A DNA stretch of 64,000 nucleotides from Prorocentrum cordatum (taxonomy: Eukaryota; Sar; Dinophyceae; Prorocentrales; Prorocentraceae): contig CAUYUJ010002113.1 in assembly GCA_963575745.1 (NCBI GenBank), positions 299,501 to 363,500 of the forward strand. Reading direction: 5' to 3'. Below the pieces are notes generated by a model. It searched no databases and was not told where the DNA came from. It worked only from the letters and a program-made list of their open reading frames with translations. Of the stretch, positions 55,246 through 64,000 are shown one piece after another (position 1 is the stretch's first letter; each line of letters starts with the position of its first letter). The position numbers and the translations under genes were made by a program.

Positions 55246-55619
55246 GATGGACATACATATATATATACATATATACATCGAGTGATAGAGAAAGCGAGGT
55301 CGAATAGATCTAGGCCATGGCCCTTATAACCTACTGGGTCTGCGTCGGAAAACAGCAACTCCAATTGATGAGGATTTCTCAAGCGAAACATTCATTTGAT
55401 AACCTGATGACACCCTGAATACGACTTGCCGCGGTTTGGGGTAATGTCTCACGCGAAACGCGAATAGGCCGTTCCCGAACCAATGCACCTATGCCGAGCA
55501 AATGGGATGCGCTGCTACTGAAGCCGCTAGGTGATGCTGGGGGGTGGATGCGTGGGGCAGTTGATGCGCACTGCTTGGCTCTGCATTCAGTCAAAGACTC
55601 ATCATCATCTACCTTCTCT

Positions 55620-55950
55620 TCCCCATAAGCATAAACAAAACCATAAGCATGAGCAGACCCATACCAATAGTCACACTCAAAGCAACAATGATAAGGATAT
55701 ACATAAGCATCATCAGAATCAAAACAGCCTAGACATAAACATAAGCATAAGCATACGCATAAGCATAATCATAAGCATCAGCATACGCATAAGCACAAGC
55801 ATACGCATAATCACATTTAGTACCATAACCATTAACATAATCACAATCAGAAACACAAGCATGACCACAAACATACGACCAAACATACCCATAATCGTAC
55901 GCATACGGGTAACCGTAGTCAACCACATAAGCATAAGCATCAGCAGAACA
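55620..55950 (+). repeat. CATAAGC/CATACGC degenerate hexamer repeat
   Basis: Tens of CATAAG or CATACG words, with ATCA and ACCA interruptions. The translated Ile/Ser or Met/Leu repeats in ORFs here are artefacts. Confidence 0.88.
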
Positions 55951-56427
55951 TTAGCGTCCAAGAGGCCCTCAGGACGGCCCCTTAGGCACCCAAGACGGCT
56001 TAAGATACCTCCGAGACGGCTTCAGGTAGGCCCAAGTGTGGGCCACGGTCGGCCAACGACGGCCCAACAGGCCCCAACGACAAAGATCGCCTCAAGACGC
56101 CCCGAGATGCTAAGCGAAGTGCCTTGGAGCCCGTGCCGCAGGGACCGCGCGCGCAGAGCTGGTGCTTCTGCTTCTTCTGGGGCGGCTGCTCACCGCGGGC
56201 ACGTCCGCGACCGCGACCGCGGCCAAGTCCGCGACTGGATGCTGCGGCGGAAGAGCGCTTACCTCCTCCCATCGCACCAGCGCCACCGACTACACAGAGA
56301 GACAAGTGTTGGGTGGTATCCGTAACCTGTGGCTTCGCTGGGGGGCCCGACCAGGGCCAAACAGCTCAGGAGGGGCAATTCGGATCGGACCTCGGCCGAA
56401 GGACGTGTCCCGTTTCATGCATCTAGC
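55951..56427. other. no gene seen
   Basis: Begins with degenerate GACGGC words (55,965-56,100), then GC-rich sequence with no recognised gene. Confidence 0.45.
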
Positions 56428-56600
56428 AAGGATGCAAGGATGCGTTTTGGGCAACGTTTTGGGCCAAGCTGCCAACGATGCAAGGTGGGCATGTTGGGCC
56501 ACGTGCAAGGATGCGTGTTGTGTCACGCTTCATGCATCATACAAGGATGCAAGGATACGTTTTGGGCCACGTTTTGGAGAAGCCTTCTGGGCGTCGCACT
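56428..56600 (+). repeat. CAAGGATGCAAGGATGCG tandem repeat
   Basis: Two units about 110 bp apart share CATGCATC, CAAGGATGCAAGGAT and CGTTTTGGGC(C/A)ACGTTTTGG. Confidence 0.75.
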
Positions 56601-56725
56601 GGGCTGCCTTCTGAGGAAGCAGGAGAGAGGAACGAGGAAATGAGGCACGTTATCCATCTCGGCACACGCGGATTGGTGGCCGACGCAGTCGTGCGGCCAA
56701 CTATTTGCGGCTCTCGCCCTCGCCG

Positions 56726-57574
56726 TCACGGGCCCTGCTGCTGGCGCGCACCTCCGTCGCCCTGGGAGGGGGCATATTCCCCCTCCCCCTCCCCCTCCTC
56801 CTCCTCCTCCTCCTCCTCCTCCCCCATCCTCATCCTCCACATTCTCCTCCTGCGTTTGGGAACCTGATATTGTTGCTTCTCTTGATCCTGTTGCCATTGC
56901 TGCTGCTGCTCCTCCTGACGGGTCCTGCGGGGGCAGTAACCGTTAACCACTATCCTCCTCTGGCACCGCACGATTGCTTCCTCGATCTGGGGCAATATCA
57001 ACGAGCGGAGGAACGTGAGGAGCGATGTCCTCTCTGCACGGCTCCTGGGAGTCATCGGCATCCCGTCCTCCAGACGCATATGATCAGAAACCTCATCCGA
57101 ATCTGGGAACATCTCTGAAGGCAAGATGATCTGAAAGCGCTGATGCTCCTGAGGGCGTGGCCGTTTGTGGGCGCCTTCCCCCCCTCCTGGACCTGAGACT
57201 GGGATGGGGGGTGGCTGGGGACCGAGGGCGACGAGGGAGGTGTGCCGAATGGGGAGGGGGAGGCCCTCCCCCTTATATGGCTCCCCCCTCATACTCACCG
57301 CGAAATCCTCGCTACCATGCTGATCCTCCTTCTCCTGCCCCCCCGAAATCTGTGAATGGTTCGGGGGGGGGGGCCAATGGAGTTGGGGCCCTCGGGCCTT
57401 CGGAGGTGCCCAGAGCTCCTGTTCGGTCAACTCGCGAAATCGCACCATGCCGTCTGGTGCCCGAATCACGAGGCAAACCTCGTTTAAGTTTAGTGCATCA
57501 TCGTAGGCTACCTCAAACTCATGTTCAGGCCCTGCGACGCCGTCCGTGTCCGAAGAAGATGTGTCCATATCCAT
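56726..57574 (-). CDS. protein of unknown function with acidic and Gln-rich tail
   Basis: Start chosen at the ATG at 57,574 (MDMDTSSSDTDG) because upstream in-frame sequence is not protein-like. The N-terminal 70 residues look conserved in style (NLNEVCLVIRAPDGMVRFRE). A later helical piece reads LLTFLRSLILPQIEEAIVRC, then a Gln-rich stretch, a basic RRRRMWRMRM and a poly-Glu run encoded by a GGA microsatellite. A canonical GTGAGT donor at 57,296 (TTCGCG|GTGAGT) and an in-phase CCCCAG acceptor near 57,203 suggest an intron of about 95 bp that is itself open. Spliced length is about 250 residues, unspliced 282. No family was recognised. Confidence 0.65.
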   Translation of the reverse strand: MDMDTSSSDTDGVAGPEHEFEVAYDDALNLNEVCLVIRAPDGMVRFRELTEQELWAPPKARGPQLHWPPPPNHSQISGGQEKEDQHGSEDFAVSMRGEPYKGEGLPLPIRHTSLVALGPQPPPIPVSGPGGGEGAHKRPRPQEHQRFQIILPSEMFPDSDEVSDHMRLEDGMPMTPRSRAERTSLLTFLRSLILPQIEEAIVRCQRRIVVNGYCPRRTRQEEQQQQWQQDQEKQQYQVPKRRRRMWRMRMGEEEEEEEEEGEGEGEYAPSQGDGGARQQQGP

Positions 57575-57837
57575 AGCTCGTGCCGCTATCACGTTATCTT
57601 TCTCTCGCGCGCGACTGATCCCCAACGGCAGGGCACAAAAACATAGTGAGAGGGGAATGCGACATGGTCGGCCCCGTGGAGGGGGGAGAGGTCCGCTCCC
57701 CCATTGCACGTGCTCCCCCAGGAACAGGTTTGCAATTGATGAGAAAAGGGGGTATGGGGAACGCGGGGGGTCGGAGCTTCCGTGTATGGCTGCGCCATCT
57801 CCGCCAGGTCCAGAGGAGGGTCGCTCGCTCGCTCGCC

Positions 57838-58080
57838 ATCATATAATGCTCGCAATCGTATCATGCTCGCCGGCCTAAAATGCTCGCCATCGTATCATGC
57901 TCGCCGACCTAAAATGCTCGCCATCGTATAATGCTCGCCATCATATACTGCTCGTCGACATTCAGGAGGTCGCTCGCTCGCCACCATATAATGCTCGCCA
58001 TCGTATAATGCTCGCCATCATGATGCGCCGACACTGAGGGGTCGCTCGATCGCTTGTCATTATATATAATGCATTATTAT
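57838..58080 (+). repeat. 16-17-bp tandem repeat ATGCTCGCCATCGTATA
   Basis: About ten units alternate CATCGTATA, CATCATATA and CGACCTAAA after ATGCTCGC, with two GGTCGCTCG(C/A)TCG interruptions. Confidence 0.85.
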
Positions 58081-58214
58081 AATCAATGATGCAAGCCATC
58101 CTGATCGACATCATTAGACGACCGTGCCACCTGATTGCATACGAAAGGCTACCAAGCCAAACCGAAAAACTGTCAAACAAAGCTCAAGCAACGGCAAAAC
58201 ATGACTCCAAAGAA

Positions 58215-58410
58215 GCAGAACAAAGGTCAACAAAAGGTCAAAAAGAGATCAAACAAAGGTCAACGAAAGGTCAACAAGAGGTCAAAAAGAGGTCAACAAA
58301 GGAGTTCGATGCAGAAACTCAGCTCAAGCACATGCAAACACATGTTCGAACCATGTCTGGCAAAGGTCTGACAAAGGTCTGGCAAAGGTCTGGCAACGGT
58401 CTGGCAATGC
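58215..58410 (+). repeat. AAAGGTCAAC then GGTCTGGCAA tandem repeats
   Basis: About seven AAAGGTCAAC/AAGAGGTCAA units (58,220-58,303) are followed by five GGTCTGGCAA(A) units (58,350-58,408). Both share an AGGTC core. Further AGGTC/GACCT words continue to 58,680. Confidence 0.85.
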
Positions 58411-59097
58411 GTTTGCGAGCTCAGTCGTGACAAGATGTCAACTAGCAAGGCGCGAGTCGAACTGTTATTCGCCAGAGGTCTCGGTGACCTTTTGGGTGTC
58501 AACGAAAACAATTCGAAAGGTCACCTGGACCTCTTCAAAAACACATAAAACGCGCTGACCTTTCTCAAAGCCTTTTAAAATGCTTTAAAAAGGTCCCCAG
58601 ACCTTTTTTAGACCTCTTAAAAGGTCCATTGGATTTCTCTAGACCTCTGGGCTGAAAACCGAAACGCGCCAAGAGGTCCTGGGACCCTTTGCCCAGCGAC
58701 AACGGGCTGCTGCAATGGGGAGCGCGCCCTCTGCTCCGACCCCCCCGTCACACATATTAGGGTCGAAGTGGGTGTGGCACAAGGCAGGTGACGACGACGA
58801 CGACGACGACGGTGAAAGGGGAGTGGAGGGAAGGGGAGGGGGGGCGAGGAGGATGACGGGAAGAAGCAGGAGGGTGCGGAAGAGCGACCGAGTGGGGGCA
58901 GGATAATGGGAGTCAGAGGATGAGGCGGAGGACGAGGAAATGACAAGAACGAGGAGGAGGAACGAAGAGGAGGAGGAGGAGTGATGACAGACAGCGCTTG
59001 ACTGGGCGCCACCTTGATACAGAGTGGAGCGCGGCAGGGTCAGTTGGCCCAGGCGCCCCTCGGTGATATGTCATAGTTCACAACGTAGACACAACAA
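58411..59097. other. no gene seen; AGGTC words and GAC/GGA runs
   Basis: Palindromic GACCT..AGGTC words at 58,555-58,630, a (GAC)n run at 58,790-58,811, and a GGA-rich stretch at 58,820-58,985. No coding sequence. Confidence 0.5.
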
Positions 59098-60012
59098 TCA
59101 AGTGATGATGGGAGGCTCATCTGGTTCGCCAGGTCGTTTAGGGCGCTCTGCTTCCAGGAGGTCACGGGCAGGCCCACCCAACAGCACCAACCTGTCCCTC
59201 GCATTCTTACGATCATCCAGTGGTGGAACATAAGCCTTATGTGGGTTCGGACCATCAGCACCCGTGAACTCAGGACGAGAACCCACTTCCAACCAAGCCA
59301 ACAATCTTGCAAACGGACGCCCTTGCCCAGGAAATCTGATAATATCTACCTCGCGTGTGGGTGCCCATCTTGTACGTGTAACAATACATTTTTTCCCATG
59401 CCCATCGCAATTGCAATGTGCAACAAAATCACCGTTCTTGTAAAGGCTGATCTTCCCTGTGGCAACGTAGAAGACGGCGAGCGCAGCTTGCGATCCTAGT
59501 CGCACCGCGCCGCCTCCCACAACAGGAACGCCAGGTACAGGCGGAGGTGCATCGCCGCCATGCGGCTCATCATGCCCTGGTGGATGTACAACAGGAGGCG
59601 GTCCAACAGGTCCAGGCGGAAGTACGCCGACAGGCGGTTCAGGTGGTCGAGCTGGAGGTACACCAGGAGGCGGTACACCAGGTTCAGGTGGATGTGCTCC
59701 GACAAGTGGTACAGGTTCATCAGGCCCTGGTGGATGTACACCAGGAGGCGGCTCAACAAGTCCAGGTGGGGGTACGCCGACAGGCGGTTCGGCTGGTCCA
59801 CCTGGAGGTACACCAGGGTGCGGTACAACGGGTCCAGGTGGAGCTGCTGGGGCAGGTGGTTCATCAGGATCATCAGGCCCATGTGGCGAGGCAGGAGACA
59901 TAGGCGAGTATTCGCCGAGACTGTCGTCGGACGACTCCCCTTCATACGGTCCAACCACCGACACATCGGAGTACTCCTGGTGATCCAAAACATAATAAAT
60001 ACCAGCGGACAT
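59098..60012 (-). CDS. Pro-rich repeat protein with a C-terminal CxC..H..C domain, unknown function
   Basis: 304 residues from the ATG at 60,012 (MSAGIYYVLDHQEY); an earlier in-frame ATG at 60,075 is possible. An acidic N-terminus (EGESSDDSLGEY) leads into about 130 residues of tandem Pro-rich repeats of PPGVHPPGPDEP type. The C-terminal domain of about 110 residues contains GKISLYKNGDFVAHCNCDGH, then KKCIVTRTRW, GRPFARLLAWLE and a basic end. The C-x-C-x3-H-x3-C spacing could bind zinc. I recall similar GRPLGxLLAWL segments in other dinoflagellate predicted proteins, but assign no function. The Pro repeats at DNA level are a plus-strand CCAGG/TGGTGG minisatellite, so length may vary between alleles. 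Confidence 0.7.
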   Translation of the reverse strand: MSAGIYYVLDHQEYSDVSVVGPYEGESSDDSLGEYSPMSPASPHGPDDPDEPPAPAAPPGPVVPHPGVPPGGPAEPPVGVPPPGLVEPPPGVHPPGPDEPVPLVGAHPPEPGVPPPGVPPARPPEPPVGVLPPGPVGPPPVVHPPGHDEPHGGDAPPPVPGVPVVGGGAVRLGSQAALAVFYVATGKISLYKNGDFVAHCNCDGHGKKCIVTRTRWAPTREVDIIRFPGQGRPFARLLAWLEVGSRPEFTGADGPNPHKAYVPPLDDRKNARDRLVLLGGPARDLLEAERPKRPGEPDEPPIIT

Positions 60013-60239
60013 GCTTCCAAAAATTAATAAAAATGCTCGGTTGCCCCTGGAGGTTTTTGGTTCCAGGGGCCTCATCTCTCGGTCACAACGCGGTGCAATT
60101 ATTTGTGCCCACAATATGTTCTATTACGTGAATGCCTTAATGATTCGCGTATACGACAAGTGCACCCCCCATGTCGTGTAGATTTAATGATATGACAACT
60201 CCACACCCAAAGTACTATATCTACTTGAACCCTCCGCGG

Positions 60240-61715
60240 GGTCAGGAACGGTACAATTTGTGTCGGGAAATAGAAAGTCGGGGTCGGTCGGGGTGAGGTT
60301 GGCAGAATTGGGGTCGGAAGTGTTAGGGTCGGTGGAGTTCGGGTCTGTGGGTCGATAAGGTATCGGCCGAGTTGGCGTCGGTAGAATTGGGGTCGGTAAA
60401 TACTGCTGGGGTCGGTGATCGGACGTTGGGGTCGGTAAATAGGAGTTGGTGTCGGTCGAGTTAGGGACGGTGGTGTCAGCGACGATTCAAATGGGGTTGG
60501 TGGGTGAGGTTTGTGCCACTTGAATTGGGGGGTCCGTGTGTAGAGTCGGAGTCGGCAGAGTTGGGCTGCGTAGATACAGGGGCGGTGCTGTTGGGGTCGG
60601 GCAGCATAATTGGCGTCGGTCGAGGTGAGGTCCGTAGAAACCCGTCAATAAGTAGAGTTGTAGGGATCGGTGAATACGGTTTGATTCGTAGGCAGCGCTG
60701 GGAGCGGTGGAATCGTGCAACGTGAAAATATAATCAATGGAACTCGGGTAGGTAGAGTTGGGGTCGGTCGAGGTAGCCTGGTCGGTTGGATTCGGGTCGG
60801 TAGGTAGGGGTGGGGTCGGTAGTGTTGGGGTCAGTAGAGCAGTAAGCATCGGGGCGGGTACGCGGGGGTGGGGTCGGTGAGTGGAAGCGTGGTCTTCGTT
60901 TTGTGCTGGAGATGGCGTCGGTGGAATCAGGGGCGGTAAAGTTCAGGACATAAGTATAGTCGGAGACGGTGGATGAGGGGTCGGTGCGTAGAGTCGGGGT
61001 TAGTAGAGCTGCGGTCGGCCATGTCGGCGGCAACACAGCTGGGGTCAGGCATGTCTGCCAAGAAGGCGTCGTAGAGCTGTACGTAAATAGAGCTGTTGGC
61101 GTCCGTAAGTGCAACTGGGGTCGGTCTGTTGGGCGGGGGTCTGTAAAATTGATCTCCGTCGGGTTCCGGTCGTCGGGGCCGATGTCGGCAAGTGGAATCG
61201 CGCTCGAGAGAGGTGGGGTCCGTAGACACAAGGTCGGTGGCGTTGGGTGGTCGGTTTGTTGAATGTGCGTCGGTAGAGTTGATGTCGTTAAGCAGAGCTG
61301 GTGTCGGTAATTGGAGGTGGAGGTCGCAAGTAGAGCTGGCGTCGGTCGAGCTGTGGTCGGTAGAGTGAGGTGCGGTACAATTGTCGTCAGCTAGTAACGC
61401 TCGGGTCGGTGGAATCGGGGTCGGTGAATGCGCCTTCGGTCGGCAGAGGTGGCGTCAGTGGGGCCAAGAACGACACAATTCGTATATCGGCATCGGGTTG
61501 GGGTCGGACGATGCGGTGTCGGTGGAGTTGGGGCCCATGCGCAAGGCTGCTGCAGTCGGTAAGTACCATGGGCTCGGAACGTAGAGCTGGGGTTGGTAGA
61601 GTTGGGGCCCGTAGAGGTTGGATCGGTGAGCGGCTCGGTGTCGGTAAGTAGAATTGGCGTCGATTTGGTTTGGGGTCAGTAGAGGTGCGGTCGGTCGCGT
61701 TGCAGCGGCCATGGA
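60240..61715 (+). repeat. GGGGTCGGTAGAGTTG minisatellite
   Basis: About 70-90 degenerate 15-17-bp words, GG(G/T)GTCGGTAGA(G/A)TTGG, for 1.5 kb. Isolated words of the same type occur at 50,030-50,110. Confidence 0.9.
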
Positions 61716-62744
61716 CCGCTCGGAGGCTGGGAGGCTCGCGGGAGTTGGGGTCGGCTGGGTTTGGGAATGCTTGCGGGAGCTGGGGCAGGTTGGGTTGGGG
61801 AGGCGTGGGTTAAAATGGATTGGGTTTGAAGAGCTTGCAGACGTTGTGGGTTGGGCTTGGAAGGCTCGCAGGAGATGAGGTCGATGGGGCGTGCAACTGA
61901 TGGCAGGAATTTAGGTAGATAGGGTTTCACGAATTTGCAGATGTTGACGCAGGTTGGGTGTGAAGGCTTGCGGGAGTGGGGTATATTGGGTTGGTGGGGC
62001 GGGAGTTGAAATGGACTGGGCTTGAAGAGCTTGCGAAAATTCAGGCAGGTTGTGTTCGAAAGGCTCGCGGGGATTGGGTGGGTGGTGGTTGGGGCTGTTG
62101 GCGGGAGCTGAGGTACTTCGGGTTTACAGGGTTTGCAGAAATTGGGGAAGGTTTGGGTTGGACTGCTTGTGGGAGTTGGGGTAGGTTGGGCTGTAGAGAC
62201 AGGGGTTGAAGTGGATTGAGCTCGAAGGTTTAGTAGGCGTTGAGGCAGGTTGGGTGCGGAATGCTTGCGGGGGGTGAAGTGGGTGGGTTTGGTTGCTGCT
62301 GGCGGTGGTGAAGTAGCTTGGGCGTCAAGGGTTTGCAGAAGTTTGGTTCGGTCGGGCTTGAAGGCTTGCGCGGGTTGGGGTAGGTTGGGTGGGGAGGCGG
62401 AAGTTGAGGTGGACTGGATTTGAAGAACTTGCGGAAATTGAGACAGATTGGAATCGGACGGCTCTCTAAGGGGGTGGGGTGGGTAGGGATGGTGTAGGTG
62501 AGGCTTGGGGCGGATGGGGGGGGGGGGGGCTGGGATACTTTGGACATCACGAATTTGCAGAAGTCGAGGTAGGCAGTGCTTGAAGGACTGTGGGGGCTGA
62601 GGCGCGTTGGGTTGGCGAGGCGGGAGTTGGGGTTGATTGGGTTTGAAGAGCTAGCAGGTGGCGAGGTAGGTTGCGTTTGAACGACGCGCGGGTGGCGAGG
62701 TGGGCGGGCATTCGGGTTGCTGGCGGGAGTTGAGGTCGATGGGG
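61716..62744 (+). repeat. GGTTGGGTTTGAAGAGCTTGC degenerate repeat
   Basis: Alternating words such as GGGTTTGAAGAGCTTGC, GGCTTGCGGGAGTTGGG and GTAGGTTGGGTTGGGGAGGC at spacings of about 45 bp. Both strands contain ORFs made only of the repeat. Confidence 0.85.
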
Positions 62745-63236
62745 TTTCCTGCCATGGGCACCAACGAATGGCACGTGGTGGAGCTCTGTTTCCTGCTCTG
62801 GAAAGCAAACGAACGGCAACTGGCGGTGCTCAGTATCCTGCCATGCAAAGACAACGAACGATATGTGGCGGCGCCCAGTTTCCTGCCGATGGTCTACACC
62901 AATCGGGCAACGGCGCCACGGAAAGCCAACGAACGGTAGGTGGTGGAGCTCAGCTCCCTGCCATGGAAAGCTAACGAACGGTAGGTGGTGGAGCTCAGTT
63001 TCCTGCCGTGGGAAGCCAACGAACGGTGGCAGGTGGTGCTCAGTGTCTTGCAACTGAAAGCCAACGAACGGGAGGTGGCGATGCTCAATTTCTTGCCGAT
63101 GACCTACGCCAATCGGCAAACGGCGCCACGGAAAGTCTACGAACCGTAAGTGGTGTAGCCAAGTTTCCCGCCACGGAAAGCAAACGAGCGGTAGGTGGTG
63201 GGGCCCAGGCTCCTGCCATGGATAGCCAACGAAGGG
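62745..63236 (+). repeat. 45-bp tandem array, second site
   Basis: About 11 units of the family at 53,383-54,330 (GAAAGCCAACGAACGGTAGG, GAGCTCAGTTTCCTGCC), with two long variants containing CCAATCGG(G/C)CAA then CGGCGCCACGG. It interrupts the GGGTTTGAAGAGC repeat, which resumes immediately after. Confidence 0.9.
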
Positions 63237-64000
63237 TGGGTTTGAAGAGCTAGCAGAAAAACGGGGAACTGTTTGGGCCGCTTGCGATATATGGAGTAGG
63301 TGGGCTTTGGGGCTGCTGGTAGGAGTTGAGGTATTTTGGACTTCAAGGGTTTGCAGAAGTTGAGGTTGGGTGGGTTTGGAGGCTTGTTGAAGTTGATGCA
63401 GGTGATGTTGGATGCGCGGAAGTTGAGGCGGACTGGGTTTGGAGAGCTAGCAGATTGCGGGGTAGATTGGGCTCGGAAACCCGCTGGGATGAGGTCGGTG
63501 GGGGTTGGGGCTGATGGTGGGGGCTGGCGCACTTTGGGGTTCAAGGACTTGCAGAAGTTGAGGCAGGTTGGGTTTGGAAGGCTTGCGCGAGTTGGAGTAG
63601 ATTGGGCTTTGTGGGGGGGGGGAGGGGGGGGGGGGTGGGGGAAGGGGCGGGGGTTGATGTGAACTGGGTTTGAAGAGCTAGCCGAAACTGAGGCAGGTTG
63701 GTCTTGGAAGGCTTCGGGGGAAGATGTCGGTGGTGGTTGGGGTTGCAGGCGGGAGCTCAGGTAGTTTGGGCTTCAAGCGTTTGTTGACGTTGATGTATAT
63801 TGGGTTTGAAAGCTTTGTGGGAGTTGATGCAGGTTGGGTTAGGGGGCGGAAGTTGAGGTGGACTGGGGTTGAAGGGCTCTCGCAGAAGCTGGGGCGAATT
63901 GGATTCGGAAGGCTCGCGGTGGCTGGTGTCGGCGGGCCCTGGTGCTGCTGGCGCAAGCTGCGGCACTCTGGGGTTCAAGAGGGTGCAGAAGTTGGGTCTG
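63237..64000 (+). repeat. GGTTGGGTTTGAAGAGCTTGC repeat, continued
   Basis: Same words as 61,716-62,744, continuing to the window end, with a G-run at 63,611-63,640. Confidence 0.85.

Noticed and set aside
1-64000. Dinoflagellate spliced leader or its relict, rRNA and snRNA genes
   Set aside because: Scanning by eye found no match to the conserved leader ending or to core rRNA/snRNA motifs. A computed search would be needed to be certain.

Overview
The window reads as nuclear DNA of a eukaryote, most likely a dinoflagellate. It is GC-rich, has no operon-like gene packing and no dense bacterial ORFs, and most of it is repeats. The few believable genes have introns whose acceptors are followed by G (AG|G), and one candidate donor is GC. 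A decayed Ty1/copia element of the kind common in dinoflagellate genomes occupies 8.4 kb. No rRNA, tRNA, CRISPR array or dinoflagellate spliced-leader motif was found. The assignment to dinoflagellates is an inference from these traits.

Layout. 0-32 kb is almost gene-free. It holds long TCC/GGA tracts (a 2.7-kb pyrimidine block at 1.15-3.87 kb, and others near 8, 12-13, 14.7-15.9, 17.8 and 26.7 kb), tandem minisatellites, and many short non-autonomous transposable elements. One RRM-type RNA-binding domain lies at 30.9-31.2 kb (+). 32.8-41.3 kb is a degenerate copia retrotransposon on the minus strand: LTR-gag-protease-integrase-RT-RNase H-LTR. It may sit inside a roughly 9.7-kb intron of an EF-hand gene whose loop halves lie at about 42.5 and 32.8 kb. 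41.6-42.4 kb carries two well-bounded short elements. 45.8-51 kb contains the best gene models, all on the minus strand: a two-exon protein of at least 1,042 residues with a phase-0 junction, and an upstream Ala/Glu-rich exon. 52.3-60 kb has three further minus-strand protein genes separated by microsatellites. 60.2-64 kb is entirely minisatellite.

Short elements. Seven families were delimited from the sequence alone, by terminal inverted repeats (TIRs), target-site duplications (TSDs), or both: A (162 bp, TSDs CATTG and ATAGC), B (196 bp, 40-bp TIR, TSD TTGTC), D (about 195 bp, palindrome-rich, TSDs CCTAC and CCTCAGG), M1 (160 bp, TSD CGTCGT), M2 (127 and 86 bp, TSDs AGAAC and TTGG), M3 (246 bp, 27-bp perfect TIR, TSD GAGC) and M4 (152 bp, TSD GCTAT, with a related empty site at 25 kb). 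One A copy is nested inside a B copy. These families and the 45-bp arrays whose unit keeps both strands open are the most unusual content. No function can be assigned to most of the protein-coding genes.
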